Part shown: positions 19,636 to 30,540 of the stretch, piece after piece
Position numbering within the stretch: position 1 is the first letter of the stretch
Layout of the letters: each line of letters begins with the position of its first letter
Assembly: GCA_024281825.1 (NCBI GenBank)
Contig: JAMWZY010000006.1
Coordinates: forward strand, 124,001 to 188,000
Reading direction: 5' to 3'
Origin: Nitrosomonas sp.
Lineage (GTDB): Bacteria > Pseudomonadota > Gammaproteobacteria > Burkholderiales > Nitrosomonadaceae
DNA: 64,000 nucleotides
Translations under genes and position numbers: made by a program
The notes under the pieces: generated by a model
Told to the model about the DNA's origin: nothing
What the model saw: only the letters and a program-made list of their open reading frames with translations
The model's database searches: none

Positions 19636-20808
19636 TTAGTCGATAATCAACAGGCTTTGCTTACCATCAGATACTGCGCTTCGTTTTTTTGATAGGCATT
19701 TCAATATAATCAACAGTGTCATAGAAAAGCTGACACTCCAAGCTGCTGCCGCGATTGCCAACCATAACTCCCGGTAAATACTGATATCAGCCGTTATACG
19801 CAAGATAGCTGCAATCGTCATGAATGTAGTAATCGTTACAATTTGCCGCATGTGTGAAGGATATTGCTTCACGTGCAAAAGCGATACCCTTATCATTACA
19901 TTGGCGGCAAGCGTACCAAGCGCGCCTACAGTTAGAGCATGAATCGCTGTCACAAAATAATATTCACCACCATTGAGCTTAACCCAACCCAGCAGTATCA
20001 ACCCAAATACCAACCAGCTATATCCAACTCCAAGGCAAATCAGATCTGGGCGCGCAATGCAATACCATAACTGCCAACGAAACAAACGAATACCAGCCAG
20101 TAGGCCGCTCAAGACCAGTAAAGCACCCGATACCAAGAGCGCGAAGGGTGCACATAAAAATGCGCCTGCAATGGTGACAATCAAAGCCGCTTCTATATTA
20201 GGCTGCACTCTAGCTTCAAGTACCTTACCTTGACGATAGAATTCACCCGCAACTGCAGGGGCCAGCATACGCCCTCCCATGAAAAGCATGAGTAAAGCAA
20301 ATAATTGCACACTTTCTCGCAACAGATAACGTTGTAACACATATAGATCAAACCGATCAACCACTGCAATCGCTATCGCCATTGCGCATATTAATCCAAG
20401 TAACGGAACCAGCATTCTATTACGCCACTTTTTGGCAACCCATAACTTCGGCAATAGATTCTGCGCCAGAAGAAAAGCAAATACAGCATTGCCAACCAAC
20501 GCTAATTCAGTTGTTTCTGGAAAAAGACCCGCTATTCGCGCCAATAACCAAAAGAATATCAATAGCACGACGCGCCATCTGAACATCGGTCCCAACAAGT
20601 AACCAGCAATGAGTGCGAGGATAAATCCGAACAACATTTCAAATGCATGCCCAGACGGCACGGCAAGTGTCACTGGCCCATAATCATATCGCGCCAGCAT
20701 TGCCATCGGCACCATCAATGCTGCATATGCACAAGCTACGGTAAAAAACCATTGATGCGGATAAGTTTTAGTTTCTGCTAGAAACCATTGGAAAGATATG
20801 CGATTCAC
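19636..20808 (-). CDS. nnrS: NnrS family haem-copper membrane protein
   Basis: This 390-residue, very hydrophobic protein has about 12 membrane segments. Family features are the early VPSGHAFEMLFGFILALIAG (His in the second segment) and LTVGALGTLAANVMIRVS with TAIHALTVGALG upstream. NnrS proteins protect against nitric-oxide stress in denitrifiers, which fits an ammonia oxidiser that makes NO. It lies 69 bp downstream of dacB on the same strand, possibly in the same transcript. Confidence 0.9.
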   Translation of the reverse strand: MNRISFQWFLAETKTYPHQWFFTVACAYAALMVPMAMLARYDYGPVTLAVPSGHAFEMLFGFILALIAGYLLGPMFRWRVVLLIFFWLLARIAGLFPETTELALVGNAVFAFLLAQNLLPKLWVAKKWRNRMLVPLLGLICAMAIAIAVVDRFDLYVLQRYLLRESVQLFALLMLFMGGRMLAPAVAGEFYRQGKVLEARVQPNIEAALIVTIAGAFLCAPFALLVSGALLVLSGLLAGIRLFRWQLWYCIARPDLICLGVGYSWLVFGLILLGWVKLNGGEYYFVTAIHALTVGALGTLAANVMIRVSLLHVKQYPSHMRQIVTITTFMTIAAILRITADISIYRELWLAIAAAAWSVSFSMTLLIILKCLSKKRSAVSDGKQSLLIID

Positions 20809-20877
20809 TGCTGCGCGATAAGAATTTATGTATTTTTTTCGGAAGAAGATACTGATTGGTTTATCCTAAATTAACTA

Positions 20878-22341
20878 CTACGATCGCCCTACAATCCATT
20901 GCACCAAGGCATCCATAGCGCCACGTGATTTTTCTGCATGATCGTGATTAACAAAGAAAACCATCACATGACGACGCCCCATATGGTCCAAAACATAACC
21001 AGCCAATGCTCGCACATTATCCAAGGCGCCTGTTTTCAGATGTGCACGACCTCTCGCTGAGGTATCTGAAAAACGATTTTTCAGCGTTCCATCAGTAGCA
21101 GCTATCGGAAAAGATGACATGAACTCTGGCATAACTGGACTTTGATACGCCATCATCAATATTTTCCCCATGTGCCGTGTACTGATACGTTCCTTACGTG
21201 ACAATCCGGAGCCGTTTTCTACCACCAATTCAGGAAAATTGAGCCGCTTGCTGCGTAACCAGTTCTGTACAGCTAAATGAGACTTTTCTAGGGTTGCTGG
21301 TGAATTATTCAACGTATCACTACCTGTACCTAATGCCAAGTACAACTGCCGAGCCGCAATATTGTTACTATACTTATTGATACCCCGGACGATTTCTGCC
21401 AACGGTAAAGACGAGTACGTATCCAACAATATAGCATCTTGCGGTACCTTCGCCTCAATCACATGACCGCTAAACTTACCGCCTTGCTCTGTCCATAATC
21501 GTTTGAACACATCCTGAATATACGTGACACTATCCTGTAAACTCAACATGATGGACTGTTTTCCGCATTGAATAGAAAACTTACCGCCAACAATGATCGT
21601 AAAATAATTTTTGCTAACTTCATTAGGCAACACCTCTGTCGTCATTGTATTGCGCCAATCACCACAAGCATTCTGAGTCAGTTGTAGGTGATTTTGAATG
21701 CGCAAAGAATTTGAATCAGGATCAAGCACCACGCGCACGGTATTATTTTCAGATTGTGGAAAGAAATGTAATGTTGTCGCTCGGTAATTCACCATAAGAG
21801 CCTCAGGAAGTACATTGTAACTGCGGTAAGGCTTGCCATCAAAATCTCCTGGATCATGATAAGGAATCTCATAATGCGTGCGATCCAGGATCAAATTTCC
21901 CTGTATATTTTGTAACCCGGTCTGCCGTAACTGGTAAATCAATGACCAAAAATGCCCGAGATCCAGTCTAGGATCACCATAACCTTTGATCACCAAATCA
22001 CCCTGCAAAATACCTTGATTCATTTTGCCATATGCAAAAATCCGCGTAGGCCAGGTATACGCAGGACCTAGCAATTCCAATCCAGCATAAGTAGTCAGTA
22101 ATTTCATCACCGAAGCTGGATTCATTGCTTGATCTACATTGATGGCTAAAGTTGGCCTAGCCGCTCCAATTTCTTGTACATACACACCAATAGCATGTTG
22201 CGGTATACCGGATTGCAGCAACTTCTGCTTGACACTTGACGGCAATTCATTAGTTGCCGCTAGAACTGGAAGGGAAATAGCAAAGAAAAATAGAACTAGA
22301 AGACTACGCCACCAATCTTCGTAATACCAATGCTCTACCAT
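20878..22341 (-). CDS. dacB: D-alanyl-D-alanine carboxypeptidase/endopeptidase (PBP4)
   Basis: DacB trims and cuts peptidoglycan crosslinks in the periplasm. I choose the ATG at 22341 (MVEHWYYEDWWRSLLVLFFF), which gives a signal peptide ending near LPVLAATN and starts 10 bp after the upstream lipoprotein stop; a longer reading to 22419 would lie inside that gene. Length is 487 residues. Penicillin-binding motifs are SVMK (SxxK) near residue 80, YSNN (SxN) near 325 and KTGALDN (KTG) near 445, with the long PBP4 insert between SxxK and SxN. Confidence 0.93.
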   Translation of the reverse strand: MVEHWYYEDWWRSLLVLFFFAISLPVLAATNELPSSVKQKLLQSGIPQHAIGVYVQEIGAARPTLAINVDQAMNPASVMKLLTTYAGLELLGPAYTWPTRIFAYGKMNQGILQGDLVIKGYGDPRLDLGHFWSLIYQLRQTGLQNIQGNLILDRTHYEIPYHDPGDFDGKPYRSYNVLPEALMVNYRATTLHFFPQSENNTVRVVLDPDSNSLRIQNHLQLTQNACGDWRNTMTTEVLPNEVSKNYFTIIVGGKFSIQCGKQSIMLSLQDSVTYIQDVFKRLWTEQGGKFSGHVIEAKVPQDAILLDTYSSLPLAEIVRGINKYSNNIAARQLYLALGTGSDTLNNSPATLEKSHLAVQNWLRSKRLNFPELVVENGSGLSRKERISTRHMGKILMMAYQSPVMPEFMSSFPIAATDGTLKNRFSDTSARGRAHLKTGALDNVRALAGYVLDHMGRRHVMVFFVNHDHAEKSRGAMDALVQWIVGRS

Positions 22342-22351
22342 CCTACAAAAG

Positions 22352-22678
22352 TTATTTTTTTCCTTTGCATAGCGCAAATCCATCGTCCCATCCCATACGA
22401 TACTGGTCATCCCTGTCATAACGGTTCAAATCTTTAAATGCCCAACTACTATTTTTGGCAGTCTCACATCCATCGATATAACCTTGCTGTGTATTGAGCG
22501 GATATCCGCTCAAGTTATACTTAGGTCTTGCGCTAGGAGGCAATGGACCAATAGGCCGTTCAATTTGTAATGAAGGTGATGGGGTTGGTTGTAAAGGCTC
22601 CCCTTGCTGCGGCACACTGCTGCATGCCGATATTGTGAACAGTAAAATCATAGAAGCTACAAACGATCGATCAGTCAT
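22352..22678 (-). CDS. Small outer-membrane-type lipoprotein
   Basis: This 108-residue protein has a lipoprotein signal peptide and lipobox ISAC with Cys at about residue 19. A Pro-rich linker follows, then a compact domain GYIDGCETAKNSSWAF ... YRMGWDDGFALCKG with two Cys. This G-x-x-D-G-C plus W-x-D-G-F-x-x-C layout recurs in uncharacterised proteobacterial lipoproteins. It is 42 bp after sucD and 10 bp before dacB on the same strand. The function is unknown. Confidence 0.78.
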   Translation of the reverse strand: MTDRSFVASMILLFTISACSSVPQQGEPLQPTPSPSLQIERPIGPLPPSARPKYNLSGYPLNTQQGYIDGCETAKNSSWAFKDLNRYDRDDQYRMGWDDGFALCKGKK

Positions 22679-22720
22679 AGCGAATATTTTGAACGAAATA
22701 AATAGTTAGCAATAATAGAA

Positions 22721-23596
22721 TTATAAAACAGATTTAAGTAGCTTACCCATTTCCGCAGGGTTACGTGTCACTTGAATACCGCATGATTCCAGTACTTCAA
22801 GCTTTTCTTGCGCTGTCCCCTTACCGCCGGAAATAATCGCCCCTGCATGCCCCATTCGCTTCCCTGGCGGTGCTGTTACTCCCGCAATAAAACCGACTAC
22901 AGGTTTGCGCATATGGTCTTTTACCCAAAGCGCGCAGTCTTCTTCGTCGCTACCGCCTATTTCTCCTACCATCAGCACAGCATCAGTTTCATCATCATCA
23001 TTGAATAATTTCAATACATCTAAATGCTTCAACCCATTAACCGGATCGCCACCAATACCAATGCATGTGGATTGTCCCAAACCGAACGCCATCAGTTGTG
23101 CAACCGCTTCATAGGTCAATGTACCCGAACGTGAAACCACGCCAATACGCCCTTTCTTGTGAATATAGCCCGGCATAATGCCAATTTTGATTTCATCCGG
23201 CGTAATAATGCCAGGACAATTGGGACCAACTAACCGAGTTTTCTTATCCTGCATTTTATATCGCGTACGAATCATATCTCGAACAGGAATTCCTTCTGTG
23301 ATGCAAATGACCAGATCAAGTTCAGCTTCCACAGCTTCATCAATCGCCGCTGCAGCAAAAGGGGACGGCACATAGATAACCGATACCGTAGCACCAGTTT
23401 GCTGTTTGGCTTCTTTAACGGTAGCAAAAACAGGAATACCTTCAACATCTTCGCCAGGCTTTCGTGGATTGACGCCCGCCACAAAACAAAATTTACCATT
23501 GGCGTATTCACGACAGGTATGCGTATGGAATTGTCCAGTTTTCCCGGTTATACCTTGTGTCATCACACACGTATTTTGATTGATTAAAATAGACAT
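22721..23596 (-). CDS. sucD: Succinyl-CoA synthetase alpha subunit
   Basis: SucD (291 residues from MSILINQNT) binds CoA and carries the phosphorylated His in [17 protein letters not shown] near residue 247. The N-terminal CoA-binding Rossmann domain opens [12 protein letters not shown]. Reaction: succinyl-CoA + ADP + Pi to succinate + ATP + CoA in the TCA cycle. I take the ATG at 23596 rather than the one at 23605 because of the family start. It follows sucC by 41 bp. Confidence 0.96.
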   Translation of the reverse strand: MSILINQNTCVMTQGITGKTGQFHTHTCREYANGKFCFVAGVNPRKPGEDVEGIPVFATVKEAKQQTGATVSVIYVPSPFAAAAIDEAVEAELDLVICITEGIPVRDMIRTRYKMQDKKTRLVGPNCPGIITPDEIKIGIMPGYIHKKGRIGVVSRSGTLTYEAVAQLMAFGLGQSTCIGIGGDPVNGLKHLDVLKLFNDDDETDAVLMVGEIGGSDEEDCALWVKDHMRKPVVGFIAGVTAPPGKRMGHAGAIISGGKGTAQEKLEVLESCGIQVTRNPAEMGKLLKSVL

Positions 23597-23637
23597 TGTA
23601 AACAACTCCTTTTAAAACTCGTTTGTGTTTCATCTGC

Positions 23638-24801
23638 CTAGGCGTTAGCAGCCGCCACTACTTTCTCTGCAGCATCCGCCATGCCATCTGCGGAAATAAT
23701 AGTTAAATGAGATTCTTCCAGAATTTTTTTGCCTAATTCCACATTAGTACCTTCCAATCGAACTACTAAAGGTACTGATAGCTTCACATCCCGCGCGGCA
23801 TCCACCACACCTTGAGCGATGACATCACACCTCATGATGCCCCCAAAGATATTAACTAGAATTGCCTGTAATCTAGGGTTCCTCAACATCAACTTAAAGG
23901 CTTCAGTCACTTTTTCCGCCGTAGCACCTCCACCAACGTCCAGAAAATTAGCTGGGTTTCCTCCATACAACTTGATGATATCCATGGTTGCCATCGCTAA
24001 ACCCGCACCGTTCACTAAGCAACCAATATTTCCATCGAGTGGAATATACGATAATTCATGCTTAGAAGCCTCGATTTCAGCTGGATCTTCTTCATCCAGA
24101 TCACGTAATTCAGCAATCTCAAGATGGCGAAACAGAGCATTGTCGTCAAAATTCATTTTTGCATCCAATGCAACCAACTGTTTATCCGTAGTCAATACCA
24201 AGGGGTTGATTTCTACCAAAGATGCATCCTTTTCGTCAAAGACCTGATATAACGCGCGCAATAACTCATAGGTTTGTTGCACGGCACAATTCGGAATACC
24301 AATCTTTTGCGCCACATCGTATGCATCATGCTCGCGTAATCCTAACACTGGATCAATCAACACTTTATGAATTTTCTCTGGTGTTTCGGCAGCAACTTTT
24401 TCGATATCCATGCCGCCTTCCGAACTCGCCATTAAACATACACGTTGTTGGCGTCGATCTACCACCAGACCCACATAATATTCTTTTTCAATTTGCAAAC
24501 CCTGCTCAATCAGTAACCGATGCACGATCTGTCCTTCCGGGCCAGTTTGGTGCGTCACCAATCGCATATTCAGAATTGCACTGGCATGTTGACTCACCTC
24601 TTCCAATGAATAAGCCACCTTTACACCACCACCCTTACCTCGTCCCCCGGCATAGATTTGCGCTTTTACCACCCATAGTTGACCACCCAATTGACGAGCA
24701 GCATTCATCGCTTCATCAACGCTGAAACAAGCGATACCTTTCGGTGTTGCAATACCATATTCCCGCAGAATTTCTTTGGCTTGATACTCATGAATTTTCA
24801 T
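23638..24801 (-). CDS. sucC: Succinyl-CoA synthetase beta subunit
   Basis: SucC (387 residues from [16 protein letters not shown], the invariant family start) has the ATP-grasp domain, with [10 protein letters not shown] near residue 53, and the C-terminal CoA-ligase domain with [20 protein letters not shown] and [21 protein letters not shown] ribosome site sits 6-10 bases before the ATG at 24801; a longer reading to 24852 has no support. It is first in sucC-sucD, which may continue into the lipoprotein and dacB. Confidence 0.97.
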   Translation of the reverse strand: MKIHEYQAKEILREYGIATPKGIACFSVDEAMNAARQLGGQLWVVKAQIYAGGRGKGGGVKVAYSLEEVSQHASAILNMRLVTHQTGPEGQIVHRLLIEQGLQIEKEYYVGLVVDRRQQRVCLMASSEGGMDIEKVAAETPEKIHKVLIDPVLGLREHDAYDVAQKIGIPNCAVQQTYELLRALYQVFDEKDASLVEINPLVLTTDKQLVALDAKMNFDDNALFRHLEIAELRDLDEEDPAEIEASKHELSYIPLDGNIGCLVNGAGLAMATMDIIKLYGGNPANFLDVGGGATAEKVTEAFKLMLRNPRLQAILVNIFGGIMRCDVIAQGVVDAARDVKLSVPLVVRLEGTNVELGKKILEESHLTIISADGMADAAEKVVAAANA

Positions 24802-25074
24802 CAATACCTCTCCATCTATAAAATTATGGATATGATCTGTATCATCTAGCATAGTATAACCGAAACCCCACTCACTGATTATTTCTCAGCATCCATCTTG
24901 AAAGATTGAAAAATATAACAACTTAATAAAACAGTTGCCTTTATCACATATCACGCTAAACTTTTGCACACAAACTTGTCATATTGAAAATCATATTTTT
25001 TATTCAGTATTTGTTCAGATTCTTTTAGATATGATGGCAATCATCATGAAACGAACAAAGAGAGCGGGGGATAT

Positions 25075-26184
25075 ATGAATAATTTTAAAAAAACGTGCTT
25101 GGCTATCGCCCTGTGTGGAATCTTTTCAACTAATCTAGCAATTGCTGAAGGTGATGGCGGAGGTGGAGACGGCGGCGGCTTTGACGGCGGCGGCTTTGAC
25201 GGCGGCGGCTTTGACGGCGGCGGCTTTGACGGCGGTTATGGCTACGATAGTGGCTATGACGGCGGTTATTACGACAATGGTGGATATGATCAAAGTGGTG
25301 ATTATTACCAAGGTAACAACCAAGATGGTTATGATCAAGGTGATGCGTTCTATTCCAACGATACGGTAGGTCAACCCGGTGAATTTGATTCGACCAGTGA
25401 CCCAGGGCAAATGGATAATATCGGTCAACCCACTGACTTCAACTCTACCGATACTCCAACTGTAGATAATGTAACCGATCCTGGCTCTGAATCGGCACAA
25501 AGTAAAGAAATTGCCCCTGAGCCGATTGATTCTAACTCAGTAACTCCGACTGGCGAAACTGCTGTAGATGCAACCAATCCTGAAGACACACAAAATACTA
25601 CAACTGGAACTGAAAATAACCAGGACAATACTACAGCGCAGAATGCGGGTGGCACAACTACCGACGCAACTACGCAAGACACAAATAACGTTACGCAAGA
25701 TGGAACATCCGCACAGAACGTTAATGTTGAGAACAATAATGTTGTCAATAACACGACAGATACTAATCATCATCATGGTGGATTTGGCTTAGGATTTGGG
25801 TTGGGCTTAGGCCTAGGTTGGGGTGGCTGGGTTTGGGGCCCCGGTTGGGGTTGGGGCCCCGGTTGGGGTTGGGGTCCCGGTTGGGGGATGTATAGCAGCT
25901 GGGGTTGGGGAGGTGGCTTCTACAATAATTATGCTTTTGGTCCATCACCACGCTTTAGCAGAAGTTATCCATTAGGAGGATACCCAGTTGGAGTGGTTTC
26001 GGCACCATTGCTATCTTCGCCACCAATTTATATCCAACAAAACCCAGCACAAGTTGCGTCACCACGACCAGCTCCCGCACAAAATAATAGTTACTGGTAT
26101 TTTTGTCGCAACCCGGAAGGCTATTACCCTACGGTTAAAGAATGTCCAATGGGTTGGATAAGAGTACCCCCACAACCCTCTTAG
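25075..26184 (+). CDS. Exported Gly/Asp/Trp-rich low-complexity protein
   Basis: The protein has 369 residues with a good signal peptide (MNNFKKTCLAIALCGIF...AIAE). The mature part is layered: about residues 26-60 are GGGFD repeats, 60-95 are Gly/Asp/Tyr-rich, 95-230 are a Thr/Asn/Asp-rich, almost Lys/Arg-free stretch, and 232-290 are Gly/Trp-rich (GLGFGLGLGLGWGG, then WGPGWG repeats). The last 35 residues form a small domain with two Cys: YWYFCRNPEGYYPTVKECPM and GWIRVPP. That terminal domain is common in short proteobacterial envelope proteins. A GCGGGGG ribosome site precedes the ATG. Function unknown; an envelope or extracellular matrix protein is a guess. Confidence 0.8.
   Translation: MNNFKKTCLAIALCGIFSTNLAIAEGDGGGGDGGGFDGGGFDGGGFDGGGFDGGYGYDSGYDGGYYDNGGYDQSGDYYQGNNQDGYDQGDAFYSNDTVGQPGEFDSTSDPGQMDNIGQPTDFNSTDTPTVDNVTDPGSESAQSKEIAPEPIDSNSVTPTGETAVDATNPEDTQNTTTGTENNQDNTTAQNAGGTTTDATTQDTNNVTQDGTSAQNVNVENNNVVNNTTDTNHHHGGFGLGFGLGLGLGWGGWVWGPGWGWGPGWGWGPGWGMYSSWGWGGGFYNNYAFGPSPRFSRSYPLGGYPVGVVSAPLLSSPPIYIQQNPAQVASPRPAPAQNNSYWYFCRNPEGYYPTVKECPMGWIRVPPQPS
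25168..25227 (+). repeat. Four exact 15-bp tandem repeats in the GGGFD region
   Basis: The unit GACGGCGGCGGCTTT occurs four times head to tail (25168, 25183, 25198, 25213), encoding DGGGF. The unit keeps the reading frame, so copy-number change would alter protein length without breaking it. Confidence 0.95.
25835..25890 (+). repeat. 18-bp tandem repeats encoding GWGWGP
   Basis: About three copies of the unit GGTTGGGGTTGGGGCCCC, the last with one change (GGTCCC), encode the WGPGWG run of the exported repeat protein. The region is also G-tract rich on the plus strand and could form quadruplex structure. Confidence 0.85.
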
Positions 26185-26213
26185 TATTTAGAAAATTATT
26201 AAAAAACATATTC

Positions 26214-26254
26214 GCATACCTCCAAAACTGTCTAATCGTAAGTAGGAGGTATGC
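26214..26254 (+). terminator. Strong hairpin after the repeat protein gene
   Basis: A perfect 10-bp inverted repeat (GCATACCTCC at 26214-26223, GGAGGTATGC at 26245-26254) with a 21-base loop lies 30 bp after the stop. A pyrimidine-rich but mixed tail (ACATTCTATCTATCTTC) follows. It is plausibly a terminator, though not of the canonical U-run kind. The rest of the gap to 26377 holds nothing I can name. Confidence 0.55.
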
Positions 26255-26376
26255 ACATTCTATCTATCTTCTTTCTTTCGATAATATACTCAAAACTATA
26301 GTACCTGTAATCCACAATTATCAGAAGCATTTGCCGGTATGCCATTCCAAACAAGCAATTCACGTAATGTTTCATC

Positions 26377-27486
26377 ATGACTGCATACAACGAAAAACAA
26401 TCCGACAAAAAACTCATCAGAATCAACGAACTTGATTTGCTAAGGTTTTTTGCCGCGCTTGCTGTAGTTTTCCATCATTTTTCACTGGATGGATTTGCTA
26501 TCGATTCAATGACAATCATGCCTTATCTTTCACTCGCTTCTGTATCTAAATATGGTTATCTTGGTGTTGAGCTTTTCTTTATGATTAGCGGATTTGTGAT
26601 ACTAATGACTGCCTCCAGCGGAAGTTTAAAGAAATTTACAATTTCCAGATTAGTACGACTTTACCCAGCTTTTTGGGTATGCTGCACCATCACATTCGCA
26701 ATTACTCTCGCAATCGGCGCGCCTGAATACTCTGCAACCCTTCGGCAATATCTCATTAATATGACGATGCTCAGTGAATTCTTCGATGTACCGCCGGTGG
26801 ATGGAGTTTATTGGTCACTATTTATCGAACTTAGGTTTTATGGCTTGGTTACTATCTTACTAATCTTCGGCAGAATTCAACAAGCAGAGTTTTTTATTGT
26901 TTTTTGGTTGATTGCCGCAATTATGCTGGAAATATTTCCAAATTATTGGTTGCGATATTTCTTTATCGTTGATTACGCCACATTCTTTATTGCCGGAATG
27001 ACATGCTTCCTAATTTGGGCTAAAGGGGTAACTTGGATAAGAGGTATCGTAATTACTGTAACATGGTGCTATGCAATCTATCTTATGACAGATGAAATAC
27101 ATCAGGTTGAGATTCTTATCAAAAATGATTTAAATCCCTACGTTATTGCTGCAATCGTTAGTTCATTTTTCGTAATAATGCTGTTAGTTTCGTTCAAACA
27201 TACCAGTATACCAGGGCACTCAAATTGGATATGGGCCGGCGCACTCACTTATCCACTTTATCTAATTCATCAGAATATAGGTTTTATGATTTATAACGCC
27301 ACATATACCGTGTTCAATCCTCATGTTTTATTTTGGGGATTGGTCATTGGAATATTAGTGCTTTCACATGCAATTCACATCTTAATTGAAAAACCGCTTG
27401 CAAGAATCATGAGAAGCAATTTATATAAACTTGCCAATAACCTGGAAAATTTAACGCGATATATCACAAGCAATCAAAAGCATTAG
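26377..27486 (+). CDS. Acyltransferase 3 family membrane protein (OafA/YrhL-like)
   Basis: This 369-residue protein has about ten membrane helices. The family start is ELDLLRFFAALAVVFHHF (the His is the presumed catalytic residue), followed by YGYLGVELFFMISGFVI and YWSLFIELRFYG. These enzymes transfer acetyl or other acyl groups to cell-surface sugars, such as O-antigen or exopolysaccharide. No sugar-biosynthesis genes are adjacent, so its substrate cannot be told. It ends 28 bp before the convergent gatB stop. Confidence 0.92.
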   Translation: MTAYNEKQSDKKLIRINELDLLRFFAALAVVFHHFSLDGFAIDSMTIMPYLSLASVSKYGYLGVELFFMISGFVILMTASSGSLKKFTISRLVRLYPAFWVCCTITFAITLAIGAPEYSATLRQYLINMTMLSEFFDVPPVDGVYWSLFIELRFYGLVTILLIFGRIQQAEFFIVFWLIAAIMLEIFPNYWLRYFFIVDYATFFIAGMTCFLIWAKGVTWIRGIVITVTWCYAIYLMTDEIHQVEILIKNDLNPYVIAAIVSSFFVIMLLVSFKHTSIPGHSNWIWAGALTYPLYLIHQNIGFMIYNATYTVFNPHVLFWGLVIGILVLSHAIHILIEKPLARIMRSNLYKLANNLENLTRYITSNQKH

Positions 27487-27513
27487 TGCTCAAAAAACAC
27501 CAAGCCTCCAATC

Positions 27514-28956
27514 CTATTTTTCCATTAATTTTTTCTTTAGTATTGTGTTGACTTGCATCGGATTAGCTTTTCCTTGCGCGGCTTTCATGATTTGACCGAT
27601 AAGCGAATTAAAAGCTTTTTCTTTGCCATTACGATAGTCTGCGACTTGCTGCACATTCGCTGCTAATACGTCATCAACCAATTTCTCAATCGCGCAATCA
27701 TCGGAAATTTGCTTTAAGCCTTTGGCTTCAATGATCGCATCGACATTTTTTCCGCACTCACCTAGCCATAAGCTTTCAAAAATAGTTTTGGCCACCTTTC
27801 CTGAAGTAGTGCCATCGCTGATACGGATTAGCAATGCTGCAAGATCATCAGGCTTAACCGGGCAGTTAGAAATTTCCATATTTTCTTTGTTCAACCGTCC
27901 GCTGATTTCGCCCATAATCCAGTTAGCGCACAACTTAGCCTGTGTTGGTAGCAATTTGACCGAAGCGTCAAAATAATCCGCCATTTCTCGCGAAGCAGTT
28001 AATACCGAAACATCATAAGCCGACAATCCAAACTCGACCATATAGCGGTCTCGACGTGCTTGGGGCAATTCCGGTAATGTTTGTTTAACTTGTTCGATCC
28101 ATTCGACAGTAATTTCTAATGGCAATAAATCAGGATCAGGAAAATAGCGATAGTCATTGGCGTCTTCTTTAGTACGCATAGTGCGGGTTTCGTCTTTGTT
28201 GGCATCGTATAAACGAGTTTCCTGTCGGATTGTGCCACCCTCTTCCAATATTTCAATTTGTCGATACGCCTCAAAATCAATTGCTTTTTCTAAAAAACGA
28301 AATGAATTCAAGTTCTTGATTTCACAGCGTATGCCTAGTTTTTCAGTACCTACAGGTCGCACAGATACGTTTGCATCGCAACGAAACGAGCCTTCTTGCA
28401 TATTGCCATCACAAATACCGATCCAACGCACCAGTGTATGCAATGTTTTAGCGTACGCAACGGCTTCAGCACTACTGCGCATATCGGGCTCGGAAACGAT
28501 CTCTAACAATGGTGTCCCGGCACGGTTCAAATCAATTCCTGTCATGTCATGAAAATCTTCATGCAGCGATTTACCGGCATCCTCCTCCAAATGCGCACGA
28601 GTCAAGCGAACGATTTTCTCCACTCCATTGACTTGCATACAAATGCTGCCACCTTGCACGATTGGCAACTCAAACTGGCTAATCTGGTAGCCTTTCGGCA
28701 AATCAGGATAAAAATAATTCTTCCGCGCAAATACAGAGGGTGAATTAATCTTCGCATTAACAGACAATCCAAATTTAATAGCTCGTTCAACAGCACCCTT
28801 ATTCAATACGGGCAAAACGCCGGGCAAAGCCAAATCGACTTCACAGGCTTGTGTATTGGGTGTAGCGCCATAAGCAGTCGATGCGCCAGAAAAGATTTTA
28901 GATTGTGTTGAAAGTTGCGTATGTACTTCCAAACCGATCACTATTTCCCACTGCAT
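27514..28956 (-). CDS. gatB: Asp-tRNA(Asn)/Glu-tRNA(Gln) amidotransferase subunit B
   Basis: GatB (480 residues) phosphorylates and holds mischarged Glu-tRNA(Gln) or Asp-tRNA(Asn) for amidation. It begins [17 protein letters not shown] and carries the Mg/Zn-site regions [14 protein letters not shown] and EDAGKSLHE, with the YqeY tail domain at about 400-478. It is last of gatC-gatA-gatB, 37 bp after gatA. Confidence 0.97.
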   Translation of the reverse strand: MQWEIVIGLEVHTQLSTQSKIFSGASTAYGATPNTQACEVDLALPGVLPVLNKGAVERAIKFGLSVNAKINSPSVFARKNYFYPDLPKGYQISQFELPIVQGGSICMQVNGVEKIVRLTRAHLEEDAGKSLHEDFHDMTGIDLNRAGTPLLEIVSEPDMRSSAEAVAYAKTLHTLVRWIGICDGNMQEGSFRCDANVSVRPVGTEKLGIRCEIKNLNSFRFLEKAIDFEAYRQIEILEEGGTIRQETRLYDANKDETRTMRTKEDANDYRYFPDPDLLPLEITVEWIEQVKQTLPELPQARRDRYMVEFGLSAYDVSVLTASREMADYFDASVKLLPTQAKLCANWIMGEISGRLNKENMEISNCPVKPDDLAALLIRISDGTTSGKVAKTIFESLWLGECGKNVDAIIEAKGLKQISDDCAIEKLVDDVLAANVQQVADYRNGKEKAFNSLIGQIMKAAQGKANPMQVNTILKKKLMEK

Positions 28957-28993
28957 ATAAATATTCCGAAAACCTTTTTGCTAAAAGAATTGA

Positions 28994-30442
28994 TTAGACA
29001 GCCGACTTTAAATGCCAATCTGTAACTCGCTGATATTGATTCGCAATATTCAACAATTGTGTTTCCTTAAAATAATTACCGATGATATGCAATCCAACAG
29101 GGCGATTCTTTTCGCCGAAGCCAATTGGAATAGACATTGCTGGCATACCAGTTAGATTAGCAGCACTAGTATAAATATCCGACAAATACATCTGAATCGG
29201 ATCTGCGCTCTTTTCACCTAAATTAAAAGCAACCGTCGGTGTCGTTGGTCCCATAATGACATCACATTGTCGATATGCTTCTGCGAAATCCTGAGCGATC
29301 AAGCGACGTAATTTCTGTGCTTTAATGTAATATGCATCATAGTAACCATGCGATAGCACATAGGTACCAATCAGTATCCTGCGCTTTACTTCAGGACCAA
29401 AGCCCTCTGCGCGTGACTTACGGTACATATCTGCCAAACCGCTATATGACTCAGCGCGATACCCATATCGCACGCCATCAAAACGAGATAGATTACTCGA
29501 AGCTTCGGCCGGTGCAAGCACATAATAAACAGGGATTGACAGCGGTGCATTGGGAAGCACCACCTCCACTGTTTCTGCGCCCAATTTACGATATTCTGCC
29601 AACGCTTTATCAATTGCATTTTCGACATCTTGGCTCATGCCTTTGGCGAAATACTCCTTCGGCAATCCTATTCGCAATCCTGACAAAGGCCTTTCCAAAC
29701 TCGATGTATAATCTTCCTGTGCCCGCTGCAAACTAGTCGAGTCACGCGCATCAAAACCCACCATGACATTGAGCAATAACGCTAAGTCTTCTGCTGATTT
29801 AGCCATGGGACCTGCTTGATCAAGACTAGAAGCAAAAGCAATCATTCCATAACGCGACACCAATCCATAGGTAGGTTTGATGCCGGAAATACCGCATAAC
29901 GCTGCTGGCTGACGGATAGAACCTCCGGTATCCGTTCCGGTTGCGGCTGGCGCAAGCCGCGCCGCAACTGCACATGCTGCTCCTCCCGAGCTACCGCCTG
30001 GCACAGCCTTGGTATCCCAAGGATTTTTCACGATGCCATAATAGGATGTTTCATTGCTAGACCCCATTGCAAACTCATCCATATTGGTTTTACCGATATT
30101 CACCGCACCTGCGAGGTTAAATCGCTCAATCACACCCGCATCATAGGGTGAAATAAAATTCGATAGCATTTTTGACCCACACGTCGTCAACCAACCTTTT
30201 GCACAAAAAATATCCTTTTGCGCGATTGGAATTCCAGTCAGTGGACCACCCTCCCCTACCGCCAACATTTTGTCGGCATTAATAGCTTGGGCTAAGCTCA
30301 TTTCCTCATTAATTGTAATAAACGCATTGTAATCTGGATTAAGTGTTTTAATTCGCTGCAAAAAAAATGAGGTCAATTCGACGCTGGATAGTTTTTTCTC
30401 GGCGAGTTGTTTGGAAAGTTCTTTGAGGCTGGCGTTGAGCAT
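28994..30442 (-). CDS. gatA: Asp-tRNA(Asn)/Glu-tRNA(Gln) amidotransferase subunit A
   Basis: GatA (482 residues from [16 protein letters not shown]) is the amidase-signature subunit that frees ammonia from glutamine. The Lys/cis-Ser/Ser triad lies in [24 protein letters not shown] and [16 protein letters not shown] prefer the start at 30442 to one six codons upstream because the family begins here. It follows gatC by 98 bp. Confidence 0.96.
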   Translation of the reverse strand: MLNASLKELSKQLAEKKLSSVELTSFFLQRIKTLNPDYNAFITINEEMSLAQAINADKMLAVGEGGPLTGIPIAQKDIFCAKGWLTTCGSKMLSNFISPYDAGVIERFNLAGAVNIGKTNMDEFAMGSSNETSYYGIVKNPWDTKAVPGGSSGGAACAVAARLAPAATGTDTGGSIRQPAALCGISGIKPTYGLVSRYGMIAFASSLDQAGPMAKSAEDLALLLNVMVGFDARDSTSLQRAQEDYTSSLERPLSGLRIGLPKEYFAKGMSQDVENAIDKALAEYRKLGAETVEVVLPNAPLSIPVYYVLAPAEASSNLSRFDGVRYGYRAESYSGLADMYRKSRAEGFGPEVKRRILIGTYVLSHGYYDAYYIKAQKLRRLIAQDFAEAYRQCDVIMGPTTPTVAFNLGEKSADPIQMYLSDIYTSAANLTGMPAMSIPIGFGEKNRPVGLHIIGNYFKETQLLNIANQYQRVTDWHLKSAV

Positions 30443-30540
30443 GTTGTAAAAATAATGCAATTAAATTGCAATAAAATAAATCTTCAAAAAAATAAGTGCA
30501 GTGTAAAAAATAGAAATCATCTCGTGACACAACTCTTCTT

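Noticed and set aside
22342-22419. N-terminal extension of dacB
   Set aside because: It would overlap the lipoprotein gene and place about 26 extra residues before a clear signal peptide.
25168-25227. Possible CRISPR-like array
   Set aside because: The 15-bp units are directly tandem without spacers and are coding.
25135-25500. Minus-strand ORF with Ala-Ala-Val-Lys repeats
   Set aside because: It is the antisense shadow of the GGGFD repeats in the exported protein gene.
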